Assembly: GCA_013398615.1 (NCBI GenBank)
Contig: VZSR01003807.1
Location: 20,458,554 to 20,522,553, forward strand
Length of the DNA: 64,000 bases
From: Brachypodius melanocephalos
Lineage: Eukaryota > Chordata > Aves > Passeriformes > Pycnonotidae
Reading direction: 5' to 3'
Below the pieces are notes generated by a model. That model searched no databases. It saw only the letters and a program-made list of their open reading frames with translations, and was not told the DNA's origin. The position numbers were made by a program, and so were the translations under genes. Of this stretch, positions 25,001-37,500 are shown piece by piece; position 1 is the stretch's first letter, and the number at the start of each line of letters is the position of its first letter.

Positions 25001-28000
25001 CTGCCTTTCTTTATCAAGCAGCAACTATTTTTCCAACATTTGCTATATTGAGTTACATTCTGGGAGGGGAATAAAAAGCAAAGAAAGCATGGGGCCACAG
25101 TGAAGGGAAAATGAAGTATTAAACATTTTTTCTGTGTTGTGTAACAAATGTGTTATGATACTGGATGGGAAGTAAATTCCAACAAAGATTCTTCCATGGT
25201 ACACACGGTACTAAGCATGTATTTGGATTTCAAATATATTATAAAGAAGGTACAAGTCCAAAAGAACCTGTAATTTTTTTTTTAAACGGCATTTCAGATT
25301 TGTTTATACTGTGGATATTTGTGACTCAGCTTTATAACAGCTGTAACACCTTGAGAAAATATTGATCATGTTTTGTTTAGCTGAATATCAATATTTTGCT
25401 TTTAAATCCATCATCACATGAAATATATTGAAATTTTCAGCAATAACAAACAATTTTATATGGGCAATATTACCACTGAGACACAGATTGAAACAGTTAA
25501 GGAACCCACTGGCTGACCTGAAACGTCCTCTATTAAAACACACATGCGCACACACACAGAGAAAACTTCAGAAAAAACAATCCTAACAAATATGAAATGT
25601 CCTGAGAAACTGCATGAGACAGGTGTCCTTGAAATTTGGATTTTAGCAATGAAAAATTATTTATGCCTCCCCAAAGCAATGGGAGGCAAGTCTGGTTGGG
25701 GCAGGCATGCACAGCCAAGAAGGAATTCACTGGGTGGGAGGGAGTTTGCCGAGGTACCAGAAGCTTTGATTTCCAGATGTACTTTATTTATAAAGCACTT
25801 AATCCTTTTAAAACTACCTACATCCCACACAGATTTGGTATTGCTTTATTGCTTAATTAATACCATCATCTCGAGTTTTGTCTAACACCATGACCAGTGA
25901 AAAAAACTGCACACAAAAGCTGCCAGACCTAACAGGACACAGTGGAAGAGGTTTTGCTATCATAAACAAGACCTCTGCTCTTTCACTGCCTTGTTTCATG
26001 CTATGCAACTGGGCATTTAACTGTAATTTTTGAAAGTTAGGATCGTGTAACTGGAGTTTAGAACTTGAGGGTTACTGTCACCTTGACTCAAACTCTTCAG
26101 CTACTTTATCAGCAGTGAGAAAACTGTACCAGTGAGGCACAGGGATCCCTGGGCACTAGAGGATGCACTTCTGAAAAGGTAGAGTGATGAGAACAAATCC
26201 AGCAAGGGGTTCCTCGGAGTAGGAAAGCTGCCAATGCAAGGCCTATGTGAAATCTCAAGTATTGTTTGCCATTTGGGTCACCCACGTTGACAGAAAGGGA
26301 ACTCATACCAGAACAGGTGTAGAAATGTCTGCTGGGATGATCCAAGTAACAGAGAGTTTATTTTACAAGAGGAAATTAAAAGACAGCGGCTTATTTAGCC
26401 AAGAAGATCCAAGTCTGAGAGGGGATACAGTCACTCTTTGTAAATACAGCTGGAGGATAAACACCAGAAAAGAGAAAGAGCTTTCTAAGCTTAAAGACAA
26501 TGATCTGGCATAAGAACAAAGAGGTATTAGAGAGCCATTAAGAAATTCAGGCTGGAAACCGGGTATAGATTTCCAGCTCTCATAAAGGTGAATTCCTGGA
26601 CCTACCACCTTTTTAGCCTTGTGGTCAGAATTCAGCACTGATTTGCAGTGGATTATGTAAGATTTTACATGACAGAGTGCAACAGGCCAAGCACACCCTG
26701 TGCGTCAGTGCCCTTCCGAGCCCTTCCCACCCTTTCCCGGACCGCCATGATTGTGAACTACTCCAGACCCTATTTCTGGCTCATGTTTCTGTCTTCTCTT
26801 CCTCTGGAAACCACGGCATGAAAGGCACCAGGATGAAAATAACTCACACCATGTCCGTATTTCAGTAGTGTCCCCGGGTGGGTGTCAGGAAGCACTCCCA
26901 GCTGTCTAGGTATGTGGCTGAGGGATCTTGCAAAACTCTCTCCGTCAGAAGAAGCTTTCCGGAGTTCATCTCTGCCCGGCACACAGACTGAACTCAGCTC
27001 TCATCGCCTAATCGTACTTAAGAGCAGCATTTAAATGTTTGTGTGTTTCTCCTAATTAAGTGCCAAAAGTTTTGAGCTTTCTCCTCAGCGAGGAGAGACT
27101 CAACCCAGCCCATCCTTGACGTAAAACTGATGACACTAATTAAGCTACATGAGTCAAATTTGGCTCATTTTTTTCCTCCCCATTAGTAATAAAATGTAAA
27201 GCTTTATTTGGAAAGTACATATTAAATAAAAATGTCAACAAAATTCATCATCTCCCCAGCATTACCCTATAATGAAATGCAACAATGTTAATAAAAAGCA
27301 GACCATAAACAAAACACTGTTTAGCTCTGTGTTTCTAGTTAAATTCTAAGGCTTTTAATTTTTGTATATTGTAGAAAATGAATTCTTCAGAATATTCTAA
27401 ATCTATAAATGCATCTAATGACTTGAAAAAAGAAATTTTAGATTTTATAGTCTTCTGTTATTGTTTAAAATCCCAGACAGGGTTACTATAACATACAAAA
27501 AATAGATTATGTTTAACAAGAAATTTAAAGATCAGAATTCCTGTAAACACTAATGTAACATTTGGACACAATAAATTCAGCTTCCCTTTCTATGTTAATG
27601 ATATCCTGGGTAAATGCCTGCAGATCATTTACTTTGGAAAACATTCGATGAAAAAATACGAGCTTTTGTTTGGGTCCTGTCAGGATAGATAGCGTGCTCA
27701 CTAGTCCTGGAACAGAACCCCACCACACACAGGCACCCACCCACCACATGACACTGAAAGCCTGCATCTGAACCTCCCTTCAGACTGTGGTCACAAGCCT
27801 TGAAACCTGATTCATACCTATGCAAAGCTATCCTCTGCACTGCAGAGAAAAAGAGTCCCACCTCACCTTGCAATAGCAGTGTTTTTATCTCCCAGATGAC
27901 TCAGGCAGGAAGGGGTTGGTGGGCGATCATTTCTTTGTCCAAGAGATCAAAACCCTTGGCCTGGGTTCAGTGTGTGTCCTGAGCACACTGGGACATGGCC

Positions 28001-30766
28001 AGCCCAGTGGCACAGAGCTGGCACCCAGTGTTGGTCTGATGGACACAGCACTCTGGGCTATCACCGCTTCTAACACAGACATCTGCACTGCGAACCTGCA
28101 GAACACTGGGTTGTAACCTGTGCTGAGGACAGGCCACCAAAGCTACATTCTTCCAGCCCTAGAAGTGGATGTTTAGTCTGAGAATACATGGATAGCATGA
28201 AAGGCTGGGGTCAGATGTCTGCTCTGCCCAGATTGGCAAGGCTTATGAGCACAGTGGGAGGAGGGTACTCACTGGGGGATCCCTCCAGTCCACCTCACTG
28301 AAGGGCTTTGTGGCCTCACCACAGCGCGTGTGCCACTCTGAGACCCTTGGCATCACAGCAGGACTCCTCAAACCAGGAAAATGACCAAAACCAGATCTGC
28401 TCTGTTGATGTGCTTCAGCAGTCCCAAGGATGTTTAACACGAGCTGCCAATTTGTGCTTGAATCACTCTCCAGAGAAATCTTTAAATAACGATACCATGG
28501 ATGAAAATGACCGTGAAAGTGCATTCACTGATCAGAAATGCAAATATCTGAATAGTTCTCAAGAAAAATTGCAATATTTTTATTTTTACAAATGTATTCC
28601 TTTTTTTCTGGTTCACACTATTAGCAATCCATACTGTTTCAGCACCAATGACTGACTATGGACATGCTCTTCTTCACATGCTGAGACACCAGGTATAGTC
28701 TCACTCTGAGATGGTTACACCAAGGTGTCATCTGGATCTGCTCCAAACCACAGGAGAAAATGACAATGTGAAAAGGTTGAATATCAGCTTGGCAAAGGAC
28801 CTTACCAATAAAATCAGTAGGAAAGATCTCCCAGAAGATACAGATACATATACAGATACAGATAGATGTATTATCTTCCTCCAAGCTCACCTCTAAAAGT
28901 TGTTCACTTTGAACACTTTGGGTTCATCATGAGTGATATTCCTTGCATAGAAGGTTTTGTCTGTCATTCCATCACACATGTCCCTCTCTTTCAAAGATGA
29001 CTTTTTAGTCCCAAGAGTCTGCTGCAAAAATGTTGCAGTTTTGTTGCTGTTGCAAAGCAATGAATTCAGAGATGTGAAATTTTCAGCATTCACAGCAAGT
29101 TCATTGAGTCTTCGAGTGTTTTTCTGGCAATTTTTACTTAGACAACCCTGAAATATCTTTAGATGCATTGGTTAAGCTGTTGAAGTTTCCTAATTATATC
29201 TGCTGGAATTCAGCTTCATTCTAATAACAATCAATTCCCAGTCTAATTTAGGCTCCCAGGTGTTCAAATTATTTTTTGAAACTGGACTTCACAATTAAAA
29301 TTTATTTCTAATTACAAAATATGCCAAAATATGAAGCAACATCGTGGTGTTGACGAGTTGTTCTTTGTCTAAGAAGGTTATCATTATCATTGTTCACAAC
29401 CTTCAGAAATTCATACCCTGAATGAGTTCCCACTGTTATGTGCGATATTGTCAATTTCTTGACTTAACTTTTTCTGTAAATCTGCCATCCATATTTAAAT
29501 AAAATACATGTAATGATTCCTGAACAAGGAGGTCTTGTACAATAGCATTTAGTGTTAAGACGTTAAGGGAACAAGTCTAGACACGCGCTGAGTATCATAT
29601 CATTCCTCATCCCACCACATCCATATACTATAGCTGGATAATTTCACTGTGGCACCAGAAGGCCGTGCTTCTCATTAACCAAAACAAAATCTTCTGTCGT
29701 CTCCAGAAATACTGTTGCCTTTTCTCCTGCATAGGATATGGTGCAGCTTTTTCTGAAATCTTCAGACTTGCTGACAGAGCAAAAAGCAAGGAGCCAGATA
29801 ACCTCCTTCTCTCCTCCCAAAAGAGGCTGTTGAGCATACCTAACAGCCCAGAGCTTGCCAGTTTTTATCCCGTCTTAGAACAACGTCTAACAAATGTATA
29901 AATTGCATATTTTTTTAAAAAATCCACATGGAAAAAAATCAAACTAAAGGCAACATTTCCAAATGGCGTTTCAGTTATAGAAAAGAATCTTCTTTGCACA
30001 AGTTACAAGATGGTGTTTTACAATGAGTAGGGCTATATGATGGAGATATTAAAGCACTGAATTATAGGTCAATCTCTGAGTTGATATTAACACAGCCAAA
30101 AAAAGAAACTATTCTTTCAGTTGAGGTTTGGAATAAGTGGTGGAGCAGTGAAGCAGAGATACAAGAAGGCTGTTTTGAATGGCAGGAGCTTAAGAGAAGG
30201 TGATTGTCAAACCAGTGGTGTTTGGAAAGAAATGAAAATCAAGACATTGCAAGCCTAAAAGAGCAAGACCAATGGCAGGCAGATAAAGATGGAAATGAAT
30301 TTCTGAGAAAAAATGGCAGAAATTTGGGGAGAACTTTCAAAACAGTATGGAAACACTTAACATTGTAAAGATAATAAAGAGTTTAAAAGAAGAAAACAGA
30401 TCCATTATCCAGATATCTCTCAGTCATTATCTGACGCACAGTAATGAAGGCCACAGACTCACTGTTTCCAATAAAGGGCACTATTCCACACTATAAAGTC
30501 CAGTTTCTGAAATATGGGATGAAAGATTATTTTTGGAAGCATAAACTGGGAAATCATTGAGCTCTCCTTTGTACACTGATTTACCAGCTTTTCCAAAGAG
30601 CAGTATAAGAAGCGTTTACGAGTTCCTATCAAATATGGCTTCATTTATTTGTCAGAAAGTTCACAGAAAGTACAGGAAGTGAGAGACTTTATTGCTTACA
30701 TCAAGTGTGAGGGGTGGGAGCAATTTTGTCCCCACATCTTTCTGCAGTAGCTGTATTGTCTGAAAA
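22037..30766. other. Non-coding sequence with several candidate constrained segments
   Basis: No gene is supportable. Frames reach 123 codons (22857-23228) without recognisable homology. GC-richer patches lie at about 22900-23230, 26690-27000 and 27700-28350. Segments near 24100-24520 and 27000-27330 have repeated motifs and look like possible regulatory DNA. A short GATACA-type repeat is at 28837-28866. A weak candidate exon on the minus strand (27525-27676) is described among the findings. No transposon is recognised. Confidence 0.55.
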
Positions 30767-30816
30767 GACAAAGGGGAGGAGGAGAGGAGAGGAGAGGAGA
30801 GGAGAGGAGAGGAGAG
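30767..30816 (+). repeat. (GGAGA)n polypurine microsatellite at gap edge
   Basis: After an AAAGGGGAGGAGGAG lead-in, pure GGAGA pentamers run into the gap. The strand is entirely purine over about 50 bases. Confidence 0.95.
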
Positions 30817-30916
30817 NNNNNNNNNNNNNNNNNNNNNNNNNNNNNNNNNNNNNNNNNNNNNNNNNNNNNNNNNNNNNNNNNNNNNNNNNNNNNNNNNNNN
30901 NNNNNNNNNNNNNNNN
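30817..30916. other. Assembly gap (exactly 100 N)
   Basis: Exactly 100 N, the usual placeholder for a gap of unknown size. It cuts the (GGAGA)n array on its left; the right flank is ordinary unique sequence. Real length cannot be inferred. Confidence 0.98.
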
Positions 30917-33900
30917 CATTTCTGTGTAATCACATTGCACTTGGAAATCCTTCCTCATTAGCTTTCAGACATTAAAAGAATCTGTGTTCCTTGTTAAAGG
31001 AATAAATCTTGGCAAACTACCATTGTGACAGAATGGGTTATATCTGTGTCAAATTATAAAGGCTGTGTTATTAAGAGTGCAAACAAGCCAGGACATGCCC
31101 AATTACAACCTATTACACTGAATTCATATGGCTGCCGGACCCAAAAAGATTTTTCACACCTCAGGAAAAGGCTAATTCCCATAAAGCCTACATTCCCTAG
31201 GTTTGGGTGTGCTCATAGGTGTGGCTGTAAAGGGACACACGTGAACTCTGCCTGTATTCAGAGCTAGGAGGAGAGGAGCCAGCTCCAGTACAGAAGCCAT
31301 GTAGGATGTGTCTACACAGTCGATTGCAGGCAGATGTGAGCTGCCTTAGCCAGCACTCTGAACTAGCAGGCAGAGCTGTTAGCCGTGTTTACTGTGGCAC
31401 AGTGTCATTTTTGAAAGAAACAGAAAACAAGAAACAACAGCATTTTAGACCTCTGTCCTGCCTTCCTCATAATGGTCTGGGTTTGGGCCTCTCCTTGTCT
31501 ATATAACTTGTATTGTAGTGCCAGAAAACACTTATTAGCTGGGGCTCAGTGTGTTCCTTGCTGCAGTTTTGCTGTCTCCAGACCATGTGTGCATCAAACG
31601 CTGCCCGCAGAGGACACACACTCACACACTAGTACACCACCAGTCTCAAACTATCAAGCAAAGCTATGCTGCAGCTTCCAAAATAAAACTAGCCCAGACT
31701 AGCAAGACTGGAAGAAGAATGCAGATTCTGCATCTACCCAGATATGCCCAGAAATGCCCACCTTTTCCTCCCTGTGGCTGTTCTGCTCCTGTGGAGTACA
31801 AACACTGCATAGAGGAAACCCTACAGAAGAGCAGAGTTCTGGTCCTTCACAGCACAGTGTCACCACTGACTTTGAAAACTTGTAAATGAAAAGGACCAGG
31901 AGGCTTGCTGGTTTCTCCTCTGGAAATCACTGCTGTTTACATCAGTGCTTCACTGAGCCTTAGCTACAGACTAGAAACCCCATTGCAGCTGCTGCTGCTA
32001 CATCCTTCCAATGAGATTGTGAACTAATTAAAGCAGACAGGAGTGCTGGGAGGCATAAAGCATTTTTCATTGGCAGAGTGTAGAGTGGCCAGAGCACATC
32101 AGTAGCCCTGTCACGTCTATATATTAGGGAGAGAATGAGATCAGGCTTGAGGGCTCAGAGTCCCAAGACTTGTTTATAACATGGTATTTAGCTCCCACAC
32201 GCTGCAAAAGTTAATGATTCACTTTATGTACTATATTTCTTTGCTGAGCACAGCAAAGGAGTTAAACAGGAAGCTGAAGCTACACAGTCTGGCACAGAGG
32301 TGTGGAATGTGATGTGTGTAAGCAGCAAGGTAAGAAAGTAACTAATGTGCAAACAAGTAATTAATGGAAGTCTGAAATACCTCTGTAACACTGTCAGGGA
32401 TTTTTTAAATCTTGATTCATCTCGCATGAAATCTGTAGGACTATGCTAGCTTTAGGGACTGTGCACTTAGTGGACTTTCCCAGGTGGGATTCGTGACCAT
32501 CCCATACTAAACAAAGCCGTGTTATTGGGACAGTCAGCCAACAGTAATGCTGCTCTGCCTGAGCCAGGGACTAACTTCAGATGGAGTTTTCCATAGTGTG
32601 TGAATGTTCTGTATATCTGCCTCTTGTGAGAGCAATACTGGGACAGTTCAGTCACTTTCTCCATCCAAAATACTGACCTGTATTGGTGGCATGTCAATAC
32701 AAAACAAAAACTAGGTCCTAATAATTTTAAAGAGGAGGGAGAGGGAGAGGGAGAGAGAGAGGGCTTCATATCCCACTCAAGAACTCAGACACCAACTTCA
32801 GCAGACAGCTCTGTGTCCATCTGGGAAATGCAGCCAGCAAGAGGCCTGTACACCCAAGCCACATACTGGAAGCAATGCTGAATAATAGACAGATCCTCTG
32901 CTGGATGGGATGTAGTGTCAACATGAGACAGGTGACCATGGAGATAGGCACTCAGCTGGACTATAAATAGCTGCTTTTTAAGGAGGCATTTCACAACCAA
33001 GGCCTGTGTTTTGTCAGCTTCCTCAGTAAGTGCACATAGCTGTACTATGCAATTCATTTTTCTGCTGTCTAGATCTAGGTTAGATAAAGTGCAATGAGTA
33101 TCTATTTCCAGAGCTGGGAGGAGTTTGGAGGCATCTTCCTCAGTGCCCTAGGAGGGGTAACACGCTCTGTAAGCACTATTCAGTAAACCATGATGACAAA
33201 AACAAGGATCATTGACAGAAATGTCAAAAAAAAGGAGTTAGAAATACTAAACGCAAACTGTGACATAATCCTGTGAGGATGGATGATTGCTAAGTGGGAA
33301 CTCCAGCACAAGTGCTCACCCCATTCTTTTGAGCAGAAAGAAAATACATAGCCAGGAGTAACACTTATAAATTTTTCCCACCTTGGCAGCAAAAGGTACA
33401 TAAAAGTCAGAGGTGATAAATGTCAAGTAGCATCCAAAGAATATCAAAAGTAAGGTGTCCATGAATAAGCATCCAAGAGAAATATCTCAACTTCTCCCTG
33501 GGACAGCAGAGCTACAGAGTAAAGCTGTGTGTATGAGTGTGCATGTAATATAGCTTATTTAATGAAGGTCTGTAAGCTCAAATCATCTTATATAATCAAA
33601 TTTAAGAAATATAATTAAAAAATTATTGCAAAGTTATGAAGATGTGAATATTATTATATGTCATTATTGTCTGGAATAACTTTGCTTAGTTCTGGACAAT
33701 TTATACCAGAATAATAGAGTGAAAACAGAAGTCCAGAGATGGGTGTTAATTATTATTAAGCACACAGGATACTTCCCTTTCAATGACCCAGTGAAAAAAT
33801 TAAGACTGAAAGCGAGGACAGAGAGAAGACAATGACTGGCACATATTACAGAGAGGGGAGGCAAGGATGGGTAGCCTGGGAGGAACAGAAAGATTGTCTT

Positions 33901-33962
33901 AGCATCTAAGGATCTGGCTGCTGAGACAGTTTAGGAAAATGAGAGCCCTGATAGTCTGTCAT
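30917..33962. other. Non-coding sequence
   Basis: Frames reach 112 codons (31551-31889) and overlap others. None is recognisable. The stretch contains a GA-rich run at 32731-32763 and a somewhat GC-richer patch at about 31240-32000. I recognise no transposon until the CR1 that starts near 33963. Confidence 0.6.
32731..32763 (+). repeat. GA-rich polypurine run
   Basis: AGAGGAGGGAGAGGGAGAGG continuing as GAGAGAGA. This is an imperfect (GGGAGA)/(GA) microsatellite. Confidence 0.9.
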
Positions 33963-34567
33963 CTGGCCAGAGACATCAAGGGCAACAAGAAAGGCTTCTA
34001 CAGCTACACTCTGGTGAGACCATACCTGCAGGGCAGCATCCAGCTCTGGGATCCCAGCACAGGAAGGATATTGATGTGTTGGAGAGGGTCCAGAGGAAAG
34101 CTGTGAATATGATCAGAGGGCTGGAGCACTTCCCCTGTGAAGACAGGCTGAGAGACCAGGGCTTGTTCAGCCTGGAGAAGAGAAGGCTTCGGATTGACCT
34201 CCTTGCTCCCCTCCAGTTCCTCAAGAGGGTCTACAAGAGATCTGGAGAGGGGCATTTTATGAAGGCATGGAGTGAGAGGACAAGGGGGAATAGCTTTAAA
34301 CTGGAACAGGACCTGTTTAGATTAGATATTATATGAGGTATTAGAATGACATTCTTAGGATGAAACCCTTCTAAGGCTGGTGAAGCACAGGAACATGTTG
34401 CCCAGACAAGCTGTGGGTGCCCTGATCCTGGAATTTTCAAGGCCAGGTTGGATGGGGCTTTGAGAAACCTGATATAGTGGAAGGTGTCCCTAACCATGGC
34501 AGGGGGTTTGGAAGTAGATGATCTCTAAGGATATGGTTTCTAACTCAAACCACTCTGTGATTCTACA
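33963..34567 (+). pseudogene. Internally deleted CR1 LINE copy, plus strand
   Basis: The left part (33963-33998) encodes LARDIKGNKKGF, a CR1 ORF2 segment from upstream of the reverse-transcriptase core. It runs without a frame break into SYTLVRPYLQ, which corresponds to the C-terminal part of ORF2, well past the catalytic FADD block. The intervening polymerase core is missing. After a frameshift near 34070, the frame 34076-34336 gives VLERVQRKAV, RGLEHFPCEDRLR, GLFSLEKRRLR and RTRGNSFKLEQ, which is the characteristic CR1 ORF2 C-terminus. The 3' region follows (TGGAAGGTGTCCCTAACCATGGC) and ends in CTCTGTGATTCTACAG at 34552-34567. The element is dead. The 80-90 codon minus-strand frames over it are shadows. 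Confidence 0.9.
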
Positions 34568-37500
34568 GTTTGTAGCAAAGCTGTAGCTGAGGATAAAATC
34601 TCCATTTCAGGATGCCCTGTTTTGTATTGCAAAGCTGCTGTTCTGAATCACAGTAAGAACTGAAAATTTCCAAGTTGTTCATAAATGAGCATTCTGAAAA
34701 TACAACTTGATCCAGGAGTATCAGAATATTTAATCTGAGACTCTGAAAACATAATATAAAATCAAATAATGTTGAAATGAAATAAGATTTCAAAATGAAA
34801 CGCAAGATGGGACTTTTTGTGTTTCTGGAACATTTTTCCAGTTTTCTTTTGTAACAAAATTATAGTGACTCTGACAGTTTTATTAAGCAATTTTCATTCC
34901 AGCAAAAATACATTCTCTACTTGAATTTGGTTTTATTAATAGAGCTGTGGCCAACTATATTCCTACTACTCATTCACTTGAAAAAAAAATAAAAGAAAGG
35001 AGGATATCCAACAAAATTATCAGGCAAAATATTTAGCACCAATAAAGGCAAGTACAGCCATCAGTTTCACTCAGCCCAGAGTGTTCCTAGGAATCAAAAC
35101 CAGATGAGATATTTAAAATGGGCAAAGAGTTTTCACAGAAAACATTTACAAAACAGAAGACACCGTATAGCATATAAGTCAAACATTAATGATTAGGGAA
35201 AGACTCTCTCCAAATTAGTGACTTTGGACTGCCTGCTATGACATTTTATCTACTTTTCCTGTGAAATTTTTGGTGCCACTCAGAAACAGGTAATAAATGA
35301 ATGGACAGACAGTCAGCCTGCTGCTGTTTGGGCCTCTCTCTCTTACTGTGCATCCTACATGAAGTAGTAGATAGGTTTGGCAGGCTTCATTGCTGGAAGA
35401 CCCATTTCCCCCACACTCTCTGTTCCCAAACCTTTGCATTTTGTCTTTCAGAATAATTAAAAACTTGGCTCACAATCCAACTCTCTCATCCATAATCTTA
35501 CTTCTTGGGAAGACCTCTTTTGGAGATAGTTTTCACAGAAACACTTCCAAAGGTCCCCAGTTTCCTATGCTGATATAGGTCTAGCCATCTCTTTGTAATT
35601 TTTTTACTGTGTTTACTTAGTCAGATGAATTTTATGTCACGGTTTGCAAGTCTGCTCATTCCTTTCAGCAGTATTTCCTCCTCTTGTTTAAAACTTGCTG
35701 AGTGCCTTCTTACATTTATGAGGGAATCCATCTACAGTTCAACCAGAACACTAAATATATTATACATTCTGTTTATAGCATGCCCCAGAGAACTGTAGTT
35801 AACAGTGCAGATAAAAAAACCCCCGAACTGGCTGTGGTGTTTCTTAAAGGAAAGAATTAAGAGGGAAGCTCACAAAAGTGCAATTCTTACAGTCAGTCAG
35901 ACAGACGCACTTATCTGCTTCTCCAGAGTTACCTCACAGGCAGTAAGACACTTAGCTGCAAAATTTATCAGCTATGAGGTCATTAATAAAGCTGGCCAGT
36001 CTCAGTAGTCACTTAAAAGACGATAGTGCTCAATGATAAAATAAAATGCTAGAAGATAGTTTTGTTATAGGCAAGTGGCTGACTTATGATTTTGTAGTTT
36101 AAAGGATTTTGACAATGCATGCTTTGAAATTTCTGGCCTAGATGTTCAGCCAAGGAGCCATTTACATATTCAGCTCCTTCCCTCCACCTGGCTTTAAGAA
36201 CCTAGGAACACGAGTGAGTCCTCGCCAAAGAATATAAAGAGAAGTTCTAGAATTTAGATTTATAGTGGAGCTGATTCATCTTAGTCTGGAGAAATCTCAC
36301 CAAGAAGGCAAGCTCTTTTCCTCAAAAGAAAGCTCTTTAAGCTTGCAAGCTATGGAGAGTTTTATTAATATCCATGGAAAATTCTGATATGAAAGTAGGA
36401 AAGCAGCAAAAATTTAAAAGTATAATTATAAGCAATGCTGTCAACAGTCTCTTTATGTAACCTCTTAGCTTGTGCCACTTCAATGTTGTCCCAGTTCCCA
36501 GTCAAAGGAGCCAAGGGACAAGTGTTCCTGCATGGAGCTGTCATCTGTAATGTAGCAAAGAAGATCTGAGCACATCTTGTTCACCGGTGGAAAGATTTGT
36601 AGATCACAACTTTTGACCTGAGCTCCCCCATAAAGAGGGAGTCAAGGGGTGTTTGTGTGTGCCAGGCTCAGAGCTCACACACACCTGAAGTCCAGACACC
36701 ACTGGTAAGCTCCTCTAAACTTGGAATGAGGGTAAGGGCTTGAGGCAGCCCCAGATGCAGAAATGTGGGACATACAAAGCTCCCATTGATCACAGTTACC
36801 TATGATTCTGTGACCATAAAACCATGGTCAAGGTCCTAAATAAAGGCCCCCCCTAGACCAAAAGGTTTCCATTATGCTACACAGGACCAGTGAGAACTGC
36901 TTTCTCCTCCCAACACCCCCTCCTGCTGCCTCCCTGCCTCCCTCCCATCTTTTCACACATCCACCAGCAACAAACTCTCTACCCCAGCGTACAGAAGCTG
37001 CTTATCAGACCCTTAAATACACATATCCCAGAGCTACAGGAAAATTACAATCCAAATTGTGCAAATTGAGGGCCACATCTTCCACAAACCAGGCAGAAAA
37101 CTGCCGAATGCTTGAAGGTATATTTTCACAGTTAACACACATAGCAGATTAGTTTCAAATCAGCTGCCTAATCAGGGTTCCCAGGAAGGCTGCAGGCTCA
37201 TTTTTCAAAGATGAAGAGAAAAGCTTTCCTGTCACTCTAACTGCAGTCTTTATGAAATCCCAGAGCATGAGGCTGGCTAGGTACAGGGTGGGTTTCTCCC
37301 TTGCATGTTCCTTCTCTTACATTTCAGGGTGCCCCCTTTCTCCCAGGAAACTAAGTACAATGTACATCTTCTCATCACAGTGTTTTTTGTATTTTATTTT
37401 CTCATTTTCTTTTATTGTATGAGATGCACTTCTCCAAATACTATGTCACACAAGAATTGATATTGGAATTTTATTAAAACCAATTATACAATTGAAAAGG

